The notes under the pieces: model-generated
Seen by the model: the letters and a program-made list of their open reading frames with translations, nothing else
Databases searched by the model: none
What the model was told of the DNA's origin: nothing
Source of the DNA: Acetonema longum DSM 6540
GTDB taxonomy: Bacteria > Bacillota > Negativicutes > Sporomusales > Acetonemataceae
Direction: 5' to 3'
Length of the DNA stretch: 64,000 nt
Assembly (NCBI RefSeq): GCF_000219125.1
Contig: NZ_AFGF01000234.1
Span: forward strand, 1-64,000
Program-made: the position numbers and the translations under genes
Shown: one piece after another, positions 1 through 10,197 of the stretch
Layout of the letters: the number at the start of each line of letters is the position of its first letter
Position numbering within the stretch: position 1 is the first letter of the stretch

Positions 1-403
1 AGGAAACCGGAGACATTCGATTTCCTAGGATTTACGTATTACTGTTCCAAGAGCCAAAAAGGCTATTTCCGAGTCAAGCGAAAGACGTCTAAGAAGAAAA
101 TGAGACTGCGGCTGGCGGAGATGAATGTATGGGATTAAAGAGAATCGCCTGCCAATCAGTACGATGTTTGCGACGCTAAACTTGAAATTACAAGGTCATT
201 ACCAGTACTATGGCATCACCGACAATAGTCCGAGCATCCACATTTACTACTTTAAGACGATCCACGCACTCTTCAAATGGTTGAATCGCAGAAGTCAGAA
301 ACGCAGCTACACATGGGAAGGATTCAATGACTTACTTAAGATATTTCCGCTAGCGCGTCCAAGTAAGCATTTTCTACGGCTAACCGTCAGCAAATCTCAA
401 GAT
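1..403 (+). pseudogene. ltrA: Group II intron reverse transcriptase/maturase, C-terminal fragment, frameshifted
   Basis: Frame 1 from the window edge reads the maturase sequence ETFDFLGFTYYCSKS and continues to a stop at 136-138. The homology then resumes one frame over from about 130 with IKENR, NLKLQGHYQYYGITDN and LFKWLNRRSQKRSYTWEGF. These are the conserved thumb/maturase (domain X) and C-terminal blocks of bacterial group II intron proteins. The frame change near 130 and the missing N-terminal polymerase domain (off the left edge) mean no functional protein can be read here. In an intact element the protein would bind the intron RNA for splicing and retrohoming. Reading frame continues by chance to 514. 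Confidence 0.85.
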
Positions 404-480
404 GAAGAGCCGTGTGCGTTAATCGCGCCTGTACGGATCTGTGAGGGCTTGAGCGTCGCGAGACGCTCTTGCTACTCGAC
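1..480 (+). mobile_element. 3' portion of a group II intron (domains V and VI)
   Basis: The left edge of the window is the tail of a group II intron. A broken maturase gene is followed at about 407-439 by a domain V-like hairpin beginning GAGCCGT and ending ACGGATC, with a distal stem GTGCG/CGCGC around a TTAAT loop. Next comes a domain VI-like hairpin, GAGCGTC-GCGA-GACGCTC at 451-468, and an end resembling CTACTCGAC at about 472-480. The pairing partner of the catalytic AGC triad is GAT, leaving a G-A mismatch, which suggests decay. The 5' half lies outside the window. The identification rests on the maturase homology and the ordered domain V/VI pattern; the exact 3' splice boundary is inferred. 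Confidence 0.7.
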
Positions 481-517
481 AAAAAACCGCCACCTAGACA
501 AAGTCAATCGGTAGCGG
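481..517 (-). terminator. Probable terminator at the 3' end of the IS66 genes
   Basis: Read on the minus strand, CCGCTACC (517-510) pairs with GGTGGCGG (494-487), eight pairs including one G-T, around a 15-base loop, followed by a run of six T (complement of 481-486). It lies across the tnpC stop codon and directly abuts the inferred 3' end of the group II intron. Confidence 0.5.
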
Positions 518-2090
518 CTTTAGTTCTGCAACAATCAGGAATAGCAGACGGCAACAGTTTCTGCAGCGCTTCACTATCCTGATGAATGTTCCAGTTAGGT
601 GCATTCTTGAAAATATAGGTCAAATAGGAGTAGGGATGCAAGCCATTCTCTTTGGCGGTTTCGATGATGCTGAAGACGATAGCGCTGGCTTTAGCGCCGC
701 GTGGGGTATTGGCGAACAGAAAGTTCTTGCGGTCAATGACAAAGGGTTTAATGCTGCGTTCCGCCCGGTTGTTGCTGATCTCTAGGTTCCCATCCAGCAG
801 ATAGCGTTCCAGATATGGCCATTGCTCCAGGGTGTAGTGGACGGCCCGGCCAAAGCCGCTCTTGGTAGAGGCTTTGGCGCTATGAAGGTACGCCAAAAAG
901 CCGTCAAGCACCGGCCTGGCCAGTTCCTGCCGTTTTTCATAGCGCTCTGGCGCCGTACAGTCGGCTAGCTGCCGTTCGATGGCAAACAGCTGGTACGCAG
1001 TAGCGCTTGCATCTGTCCGCGCCGGAGCCTTGGCGGTCTTTTTCGGGAAGTGCTTTAAGCGCTTCATCGAATTTGCGCCTGGCATGAGCCCAGCAGCCTA
1101 CCCTGACTATGGTTTCCGGCAGGCTGTGGCAGCCGGCATAGCCGTCGGTATGCAGATACCCGCTAAATCCTTGCAGGAATTCGGTGGGGCGTTTGGCATT
1201 CGGTCGGGCTGGTAGTCAAATAGCACGATGGGCATGTCGCTGTTGCCGCTGGTCCGGTACAGCCACATATAGCTTTTGCTCTGGGCCGGCTTGCCCGGTT
1301 CGTGCAGGACCTGCAGCACAGTTTCATCCGCGTGCAAATAGTGTTGGGCGCAGAGGCTTTTATGCAGTTGTTCATAGCGGGGCTCCAGCCAGTCGGTGGC
1401 GCAGCGGATCAGCCAGTTGGACATGGTTTGCCGCGACAGTTCGATGCCCAGCCGGTTCCATTCCTGCTCCTGGCGGTATAGCGGCAGACCGCTGACGAAT
1501 TTCTGCGTCATGATGTGGGCCACTGCTTCCGGTGAGGCAAAGCAGGCTGGGATGACGGGCTTGTCCACCGGCACCTGAATGATGGGCACGCTCACGGCGT
1601 TGGTCTCGCAATTCCGGCAGGCATAGACATACTGCACATGTTCGACGATCACGGCTTGGGCGGGGATGAGCTTGAGTTCCCGGCGGATTTGTTTGCCCAT
1701 GACATGCAGGTCCGAGCCGCACTTCGGGCAAGCCTGTTCTTCATCCGGCAGCCCGTGTTCGACTACTTCTACTGGTAGGTCGGCGGGCAGCCTTTCGGTG
1801 CTTTCCTTGGCTTTTCTGCGGTAATGGGTCTGCGCTGCTGTCAGGTCCGGCTCGGGCAGCTTGTGATCCGCAGTGACTTCCGCTTCGTTAAACAGGTTCA
1901 GGGCATCATATTGACTTTTCTCACTGGATAGCCAAGGCGCTTATGGCGTGCCAGGCGCATTTGCCATCAGCCAATTGACCTTTTGGTTCAACTGGGCATT
2001 TTCCGCCTGTAAGGCCTCATAATGGGCACGGTTCACGGTCATGGTTTCTTCCTGGGGAGTGGGTTGTTCCGTCACAGTTCTCATAGCCAT
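504..2090 (-). pseudogene. tnpC: IS66 transposase TnpC (DDE), multiply frameshifted
   Basis: The N-terminal coiled stretch (HYEALQAENAQLNQKVNWLM) starts from one of three ATGs at 2090, 2084 or 2042. It loses frame near 1950, where RLARHKRLG is read in another frame with an in-frame TAA in the original one. Frame is regained at SSEKSQYDALNLF, then runs through a zinc-binding CPKCGSD segment and the first catalytic block HADETVLQV. A further shift near 1200-1100 breaks the block equivalent to GYLHTDGYAG. The final piece (504-1085) holds the last conserved block with NNRAERSIKPFVIDRKNFLF, containing the catalytic Glu. IS66 transposases are about 500 residues; all pieces are present but no continuous frame exists, so the element is immobile unless helped in trans. 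Confidence 0.9.
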
Positions 2091-2131
2091 AGTATAGCAT
2101 AGGTTGGCTGATTTCCCTATCATTTCCGGCC

Positions 2132-3869
<1,738 letters not shown>

Positions 3870-4163
3870 TTTTTATTTCGGTTTTTCTCTAAAGTGTTGC
3901 ATTTGTTATTGCAGTCTACATGTTTAACTTGATAATTTAAAAGAGTATTCTTTATTTCTTTCTTTTTGCGAAACTTTTTGTAGCTTATCGTATGAAAGTT
4001 GTGCCGTTAAAAACACGCTTAACCGAATTTATATGAAATCTGTCGGACCTTTTGGCAGGAAATCGTTCAGTTACAGCGAATGTTAATTTACAGCGAATTA
4101 TGTAAAAAGATGTAACTAGACTACGGTTTAGCAGATTTTCTGACTAGGAGCAGGTGACTTCTA
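3870..4163. other. IS30 right end and upstream region of the polysaccharide locus
   Basis: This 294-base stretch has no gene. The segment around 3891-3919 (GTGTTGCATTTGTTATTGC) resembles an IS30-family terminal repeat and probably marks the element's right end. An 11-base direct repeat TTACAGCGAAT occurs at 4071-4081 and 4088-4098, one and a half helical turns apart, upstream of the priming transferase gene. It could be a regulator site but no matching regulator is visible. An AGGTG Shine-Dalgarno sequence lies just before the ATG at 4164. Confidence 0.4.
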
Positions 4164-5644
4164 ATGAATTTCTCACGGACAATAACCTTAAACCCGCCAA
4201 ATTCTATTAGTGCTATTTCTATCTCTAACCGTATAGGGCAATGGCTGTCGCCTGTGTTTCTTTGCGGTGCCGATTACCTAAGCTTAGTTTCGGCCATGTG
4301 GTCGGCTTTTTATATGCGCGAATTCATTATTCTCTATCTCTTTCCTGGATTGTTGTCCTATCCAGTTCCCAATTACTTTTATTATATTACCCCAATGGTA
4401 TTTATGGGTTTTCTTCTCTATGAAAGAATGTACGCTAGGCGGTTGCCATTTTGGAAAAATATTGAGCTTGTTTTCAAAGTGTGCAGTTATTCAGTAGTTC
4501 TTATTATTGGGGTATTTTTTGTAACCGGCATCATGAAAGACATGTCGCGCATATTGGTGGCTTTGGTTTGGGTCACATCCTTTACGTATCTGGTAGTAAC
4601 ACAGTATGCCTTAAAACGGTTGCTTTTGTATTTCGGCTTATGGCAAAAGCCAGTTGTGATTGTGGGTGCCGGCAAAACGGCGGAATTATTGGTCCAAGCC
4701 TTTGCGGATGATCCTGGCATGGGATATAAAGTTGCGGGAGTTATAGAGGATCATTATCAGGAACGGCCTTTAGCGCATCAATATCCGCTTTGGGGAAGTT
4801 TTTCCGACGTAAAAGAGGCTGTCGCGCGTAGCGGCGTACAGGATGTCATGGTTGCGGCGCCGGGTTTAGCGAGAGAGCAACTCCTGGATCTTGTTTATAA
4901 AATACAGCCTCATGTAAGTAATCTCATTGTTGTTCCGAATCTTTTTGGCATACCGCTGGCTAATTTAGAAGCCGAAACTGTGGCGAATCAGCAGGCCTTA
5001 TTGTTGAGAATAAAGAATAACCTGGCCCGAGGGTATAACCGGTTATTCAAATATACTTTTGATATTATATCTACTATATTGGGCGGATTGATTGTATTAC
5101 CGGTTGCGGGAATAATAGCAATTTCTATTTATATTGATTCGCCAGGTCCGATTTTTTTGTCCATCGTCGGGTGGGTGTGAATGGGGAGAGCTTTCTCTGC
5201 TATAAGTTTCGTACTATGGTAGTAGATGCCGGGAAAAAACTGGAAGAATTCCTGGAGCAAAATCCGGATGCTGCGGCAGAATGGCGGAAGGACTTTAAAC
5301 TAAAAGACGATCCCCGGATTACTCGTATGGGCAGGTGGCTCAGAAAAACTAGCTTGGATGAACTGCCACAACTCATTAACGTCTTAAAAGGAGAAATGAG
5401 TTTAGTTGGACCCCGACCCATCGTGGAGAAAGAAATTGAGAAATATGGGGAAACCATTCATGATTATTATTTAGTTCGCCCTGGCATTACGGGGTACTGG
5501 CAAGTGAATGGTCGCAACGATGTGGATTATGATACCAGGGTGCAGATGGATTCGTGGTATGTTAGGAATTGGTCGTTATGGCTGGATTTGGTGATACTGA
5601 CGAAGACAGTGAAGGTTGTAACGGGAAGAAAAAGAGCTTATTGA
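4164..5644 (+). pseudogene. wbaP: Undecaprenyl-phosphate sugar phosphotransferase (WbaP-like), one-base frame break
   Basis: This enzyme starts glycan assembly by moving a sugar-1-phosphate from a UDP-sugar to undecaprenyl phosphate in the inner membrane. The first part (4164-5180) has several N-terminal membrane segments, a nucleotide-binding-like fold (VVIVGAGKTAELLVQAF) and a further membrane helix before SPGPIF. The second part (5171-5644) holds the catalytic domain with YKFRTMVVDA, KTSLDELPQLINVLKGEM, SLVGPRPI and GITGYWQVNGRN. The two halves are joined by HRRVGVNG in the frame of the second part. The break is at a run of seven T (5152-5158); an eighth T gives a continuous protein of about 493 residues, the normal WbaP length. 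It is a recent mutation, a slippage-type switch, or a sequence error. Confidence 0.85.
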
Positions 5645-5699
5645 AACTGGTTAGTTCTATATCGACAGACGCACTAAATTTATGTAAGGATATGAGATA

Positions 5700-6500
5700 A
5701 TGAATGAAATAAGCAATTTGTTTCAGGAATTATGGCAATCCAGACGCCTAATTCTTGAATTGGCAAAAAATGACTTTAAAGTTCGTTATGCCGGTTCGTT
5801 TTTTGGAATTTTTTGGGCTTTCGTACAGCCAATTATAACTATATTAGTATTTTGGTTTGTGTTCGAAGTTGGACTAAGGACGGCTAAGATACAGGAGATT
5901 CCATTTATTTTATGGTTTTCTAGTGGCCTTATTCCTTGGTTCTTTTTTGCCGATGCTTGGGCTAGTGCAACGAATAGTTTCATAGAGTATAGTTATTTAG
6001 TTAAAAAGATTGTTTTTAGAATTAGTAGTTTGCCAATAATTAAGATTCTTTCTTCGCTATTTATTCATGTATTTTTAGTACTATTTTTACTAATTTTATT
6101 TATATTCTACGGATATTTTCCCAATATGATAATCAGTCAATTGTTGTATTATGTTTTTTGTATAGTTGTTTTGGTTCTGTCTTTAAGTTTTTTTACAGCT
6201 TCGATTATTCCCTTTTTTAAAGATACTGCTCAACTAATCAGTATTATTCTCCAATTTGGAATGTGGATGACTCCTATTATGTGGAAGTACACTATGCTTC
6301 CAGAAAAGTTTCACTGGTTATTTTATTTAAATCCAATGTTTTATGTTGTAGAAGGTTTTCGTAACACATTAATAGGTAAGACATGGTTTTGGGAAAATGG
6401 AATTGGAGCGGCCTGCTTTTGGGGTCTGACAATTATTTTTTTTGTGGTAGGAACATGGACTTTCAAAAAAATGAAACCACATTTTTCTGATGTTTTATAA
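5700..6500 (+). CDS. wzm: ABC-2 polysaccharide export permease (Wzm-like)
   Basis: This 266-residue integral membrane protein has about six hydrophobic segments, and an N-terminal cytoplasmic stretch with LAKNDFKVRYAGSFFGIFWAFVQP, which is characteristic of ABC-2 transporter permeases for O-antigen, capsule or teichoic acid export. Near the C-terminus are FYLNPMFYVVEGFRNTLIG and WTFKKMKPHFSDVL, also typical of the family. It would form the membrane channel that moves lipid-linked polysaccharide across the inner membrane, powered by the ATPase encoded 52 bp downstream. The gene is strongly AT-rich compared with the housekeeping part of the window. Confidence 0.9.
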   Translation: MNEISNLFQELWQSRRLILELAKNDFKVRYAGSFFGIFWAFVQPIITILVFWFVFEVGLRTAKIQEIPFILWFSSGLIPWFFFADAWASATNSFIEYSYLVKKIVFRISSLPIIKILSSLFIHVFLVLFLLILFIFYGYFPNMIISQLLYYVFCIVVLVLSLSFFTASIIPFFKDTAQLISIILQFGMWMTPIMWKYTMLPEKFHWLFYLNPMFYVVEGFRNTLIGKTWFWENGIGAACFWGLTIIFFVVGTWTFKKMKPHFSDVL

Positions 6501-6551
6501 GGAAATTAAAAAAACAAGTCAATGCTACTAGGAACTGTATGTGAGGAAATT

Positions 6552-7925
6552 ATGACAAACATAGCGGTTAAGATCGAAAATATTTCGAAAGTGTATAAAT
6601 TATACAATAGGCCGATTGATAGATTGAAAGAATCTTTAAATCCATTCTCTTTAAAATATCATCAGGATTTTTTTGCTCTCAATAATGTATCTTTTGATAT
6701 ACAAAAGGGAGAAAGCGTTGGTATTATCGGGAAAAATGGATCAGGCAAATCTACACTGCTTAAAATTATAACCGGCGTTCTTACTCCAACCTCAGGAACA
6801 GTTACAGTGAAAGGTCGTATTGCTGCATTACTTGAATTGGGCGCTGGATTCAATCCTGAATACACAGGTATTGAAAATATATATCTCCAAGGTTCTATTA
6901 TGGGTGTAGATCGTCTAGAAATGGAAGAAAAAATTCCGGAGATTCTTGACTTTGCTGATATTGGCGAGTTTATCCATCAGCCAGTTAAAAATTACTCAAG
7001 CGGTATGTTCGTACGCTTAGCATTTGCAGTATCCACGATTGTGGAGCCTGATATTTTGATTGTTGATGAAGCATTGGCTGTCGGAGATGTATTTTTCCGA
7101 CAAAAATGTTTTGATAGAATGGAATATTTAAGACGAAATGATACATCAATTATTATGGTAACACATTCAATGAACGAAATTCGACAATACTGTAATCGAG
7201 CTTTATTACTAAATCAAGGGCGGACTCTTTTTTGGGGTAGTGCAGATGAAGCCGTTCAACATTACTTTTTCCTGGATAATACTATGGATAATTTTAAAAA
7301 TGGTCTTAAAGTGGATGAAAAGGGAAATAACGGAAGACTGGAAAATAATAGCTGGTCTAGAACAAAAATAGATTGGCCGAGTAATCCAAATGCATTTTAT
7401 GCTTTACCAAGAGAAAGTGAAGTCATAAATAATGGAGCTATTTGTACATCTGTTGCGCTTTGTAATTCTAATAGAGAACCATCTCGTATGTTCGTGCAGG
7501 GGGAAACCGGAATTTTCTATTATGAATTTGAATTGAGCCAAGATGCGGATGTTCCTATTGGTGGTATTTTGTTATTCAATGACAAGAATATTCTTATCCA
7601 CGGCAAAAACAGTTTGCAATATGATATCGAAGCACCTGAGCGAATAAGAAAAGGAGCAAAAGTTCGTTTTAAACAAGAAATTACTCTGGCTATTGCTCCA
7701 GGCGAATATACTTTTTCATTAGGATTTTCTACTATAGCAAAAGATGTGTTTTTGCGACGCAATGAGTTGCATTATATAATGTTAGATGAGAATCGTACTA
7801 ATTTATGTTATGTTGGAAAAGTTGGTTCATTTTTCATTTCAGCCTGCTTAGGGAACTCGATTACTGAGATTCCATTTCACGGATTAGCAGATCTGCCTGG
7901 CGATATTGTAATTGATGCAAAATAG
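6552..7925 (+). CDS. wzt: ABC transporter ATPase with C-terminal carbohydrate-binding domain (Wzt-like)
   Basis: Residues 1-240 form an ABC ATPase with Walker A GKNGSGKST, signature YSSGMFVRLAFA and Walker B ILIVDEALA. The remaining roughly 210 residues form a beta-rich domain of the Wzt C-terminal type, which in O8/O9a-type systems recognises the non-reducing end of the glycan before export. It partners the Wzm-like permease just upstream. The start at 6552 (MTNIAVKIENISKVY) is preferred over 6522 because GAGGAAATT sits just before it and family members begin close to this point. The presence of a glycan-binding tail suggests export of a chain-terminated, finished polysaccharide. Confidence 0.92.
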   Translation: MTNIAVKIENISKVYKLYNRPIDRLKESLNPFSLKYHQDFFALNNVSFDIQKGESVGIIGKNGSGKSTLLKIITGVLTPTSGTVTVKGRIAALLELGAGFNPEYTGIENIYLQGSIMGVDRLEMEEKIPEILDFADIGEFIHQPVKNYSSGMFVRLAFAVSTIVEPDILIVDEALAVGDVFFRQKCFDRMEYLRRNDTSIIMVTHSMNEIRQYCNRALLLNQGRTLFWGSADEAVQHYFFLDNTMDNFKNGLKVDEKGNNGRLENNSWSRTKIDWPSNPNAFYALPRESEVINNGAICTSVALCNSNREPSRMFVQGETGIFYYEFELSQDADVPIGGILLFNDKNILIHGKNSLQYDIEAPERIRKGAKVRFKQEITLAIAPGEYTFSLGFSTIAKDVFLRRNELHYIMLDENRTNLCYVGKVGSFFISACLGNSITEIPFHGLADLPGDIVIDAK

Positions 7926-7960
7926 TGGAAATGTATTATTTATAACATGAGGTATTTCAA

Positions 7961-10153
7961 ATGTTGAATGGTCAAAAAATAAAAAGAATGCTTTCCAATT
8001 GGATTAATCTTGGTTTAAAAGCTAAAAATGTACCCCAAGATATGATTGGTCTCACGCCTGACATTAAGGTAATTAATTACCAAGTAAATGATTTTTGCAA
8101 CTCGAAATGCGTGATGTGCAATGTATGGAACAAGCCCTTCAAGCAGCATATGAATGCCGAGGAATTCCGGCGTATATTACGTGATCCGGGATTACAGGGT
8201 GTTGAGCACATAGGAATTACTGGCGGTGAACCGTCCCTTATCCGCAATTTACCTGATTATTTCTATGGTGCCATTATAGAATTGCCAAAGCTGGAAGGAT
8301 TAAGCCTTATCACCAATTCGCTGCTTCCTGAATCAGTCATAAGTCATGTCAGAGAGATTAACCGGAAATGCAATGACCATGGAATTAAGTTCTCGGTCAT
8401 GCTCTCGCTGGACGGAATGGGGGACGTTCATAATCGAAACAGGGGTATTCCGGGTAGTTTCGAAAAGGTAATAAAGGTCATGAACGAATTAAGGCATATG
8501 GGCATTGCTTTTTCCACGGGAACCACCATTACCAGAACGAATGTGTGGGGTTTGGATGAATTGCTTGGTTATCTACGAGAAAGCGGACTATACGGACGTT
8601 TTCGTATCGCGGAATTTATCAATAGGCTGGATAATAATCAAAATTCCGATATGATAAGAAGCTTTAATAATGATGAGATATATCAATTGAAGTTGTTTTT
8701 TTCCAAACTGGAATATGCCTACGAAAGTGACGAGACAATTAAGAATACCTATCGTAGTATAAAAAATATGTTAAGTGGCGGCGCTCGGATGATTAGCTGC
8801 CCGTATCTAGAAGGCACTGCGGTAAATATTGATTGTTATGGGGGCATCGCTTATTGTGCACCGAAATCTCAGGTCATTGGCAATTTACAGGAAGCTTCCT
8901 TTTTGACCATATACCAGCGTAATATAGGACACCTGCATAGCATTTGTCAAAAATATTGTGACTCTTGCATCCATGACTATCATGCAATGGCGCGTCCGGT
9001 ATTAATGCAATCTATTGAAGATACTGCTCGTTGGAAAAGTTTCTTTTCTATTCAATCCTTCAATGCTAACAAGAATAAAGAAAAAAAGATTTACAGTTTA
9101 AATATTAAAAAGCCCCTCCAATATACGATTTTTATTGTTGGATGGTATGGAACTGAAACCATTGGGGATAAAGCTATTCTGGGTGGTATAATAGACCGCT
9201 GCAGAGAAAAATATCCTGATGCGGCTTATATGATAAGTTCTTTGTATCCGTTTATTACCGAGCGCACTGTTAATGAGTTGCGGATTAATGCAAAAGTGGT
9301 TCCTGTTTACAGTGAGAATTTTTTTCAAACTGCAGCAATAGTTGATCAAGTGGTCGTCGGCGGAGGACCTTTGATGGAATTGGAAGAGTTGTCGCTTATT
9401 TTATGGGCTTTTTCTATTGCGAAAAAGAGAAAGGCTCAAACGACTATTTTTGGCAGCGGAATCGGCCCATTATACTCCAAGGAAAAAACGAATGCGGTTA
9501 AGGATATATTAAATATGGCCGATGAAGTGTTTTTACGTGATGAAAACTCTGTTGGTGTGGCCGCGAATTTAACAGATAGAGTTGATATAACAAACATAGG
9601 AGATCCGGCAATCCATTATCTGCTCCAACATTATGCTCCGGTTGAATCCAAGAAAAAAAACGAACTGGCCTGCTTTTTGAGGGAACTTACAACTGAATAC
9701 CGATCTACCATGAGCACGGACGAATTTTTCGTCTTCAAACAAAAATTTGAAGAAACGCTGGCCGAAAACATTCAGCGTTTTTGCGCCCAATATGGCTTGG
9801 TTCCACGGTTTTACGCTATGCATAACTTTGTGATTGGCAATGATGATCGGGATTTTAACTTTCAGTTTGCTAAAAAGTATTTTGTGGATCGGGAATACTA
9901 CGTGGAAAATCGATTATCGACGATAGATGGCATTGTCAAGGCAATGCAAACTGCTAATGTAAACCTGTGCATGCGATTCCATTCCGTCGTTTTTGCCAAT
10001 ACGCTTAAAACAAATTACATTGCTTTGGATTATACCAACGGCGGGAAGATTCTTGCTTACCTTTCGGATGTTGGTCAATTAAAACATATGGTTACTATGC
10101 AGTCAATAATTGATGATCCGGAACAGCTTTGTCATTGCTGGGTTGATATGTAA
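7961..10153 (+). CDS. Radical SAM protein fused to a polysaccharide pyruvyl transferase domain
   Basis: This is a two-domain, 730-residue protein. The N-terminal half is a radical SAM enzyme: Cys46, Cys50 and Cys53 form the CX3CX2C cluster motif, followed by GITGGEPSLI near residue 87 for SAM binding. A cysteine group around residues 285-345 (DCYGGIAYC, ICQKYCDSCIHDY) looks like a SPASM-type auxiliary cluster. From about residue 385 the sequence matches polysaccharide pyruvyl transferases (FIVGWYGTETIGDKAILGG near the start, MRFHSVVFANTLKTNYIALDY near the end). It sits between the exporter and the glycosyltransferases, so it probably modifies the exported glycan or a precursor. The individual reaction cannot be read from sequence, and the transferase half might use a substrate other than PEP. 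Confidence 0.88.
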   Translation: MLNGQKIKRMLSNWINLGLKAKNVPQDMIGLTPDIKVINYQVNDFCNSKCVMCNVWNKPFKQHMNAEEFRRILRDPGLQGVEHIGITGGEPSLIRNLPDYFYGAIIELPKLEGLSLITNSLLPESVISHVREINRKCNDHGIKFSVMLSLDGMGDVHNRNRGIPGSFEKVIKVMNELRHMGIAFSTGTTITRTNVWGLDELLGYLRESGLYGRFRIAEFINRLDNNQNSDMIRSFNNDEIYQLKLFFSKLEYAYESDETIKNTYRSIKNMLSGGARMISCPYLEGTAVNIDCYGGIAYCAPKSQVIGNLQEASFLTIYQRNIGHLHSICQKYCDSCIHDYHAMARPVLMQSIEDTARWKSFFSIQSFNANKNKEKKIYSLNIKKPLQYTIFIVGWYGTETIGDKAILGGIIDRCREKYPDAAYMISSLYPFITERTVNELRINAKVVPVYSENFFQTAAIVDQVVVGGGPLMELEELSLILWAFSIAKKRKAQTTIFGSGIGPLYSKEKTNAVKDILNMADEVFLRDENSVGVAANLTDRVDITNIGDPAIHYLLQHYAPVESKKKNELACFLRELTTEYRSTMSTDEFFVFKQKFEETLAENIQRFCAQYGLVPRFYAMHNFVIGNDDRDFNFQFAKKYFVDREYYVENRLSTIDGIVKAMQTANVNLCMRFHSVVFANTLKTNYIALDYTNGGKILAYLSDVGQLKHMVTMQSIIDDPEQLCHCWVDM

Positions 10154-10197
10154 TTTAAACTAGAATGCCAGAAAACAAACGGCAAAGGATGGTATGG

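Noticed and set aside
125-514. A free-standing 129-residue protein at the left edge
   Set aside because: It is the frameshifted C-terminus of the group II maturase and its last 40 codons read through intron RNA domains V/VI.
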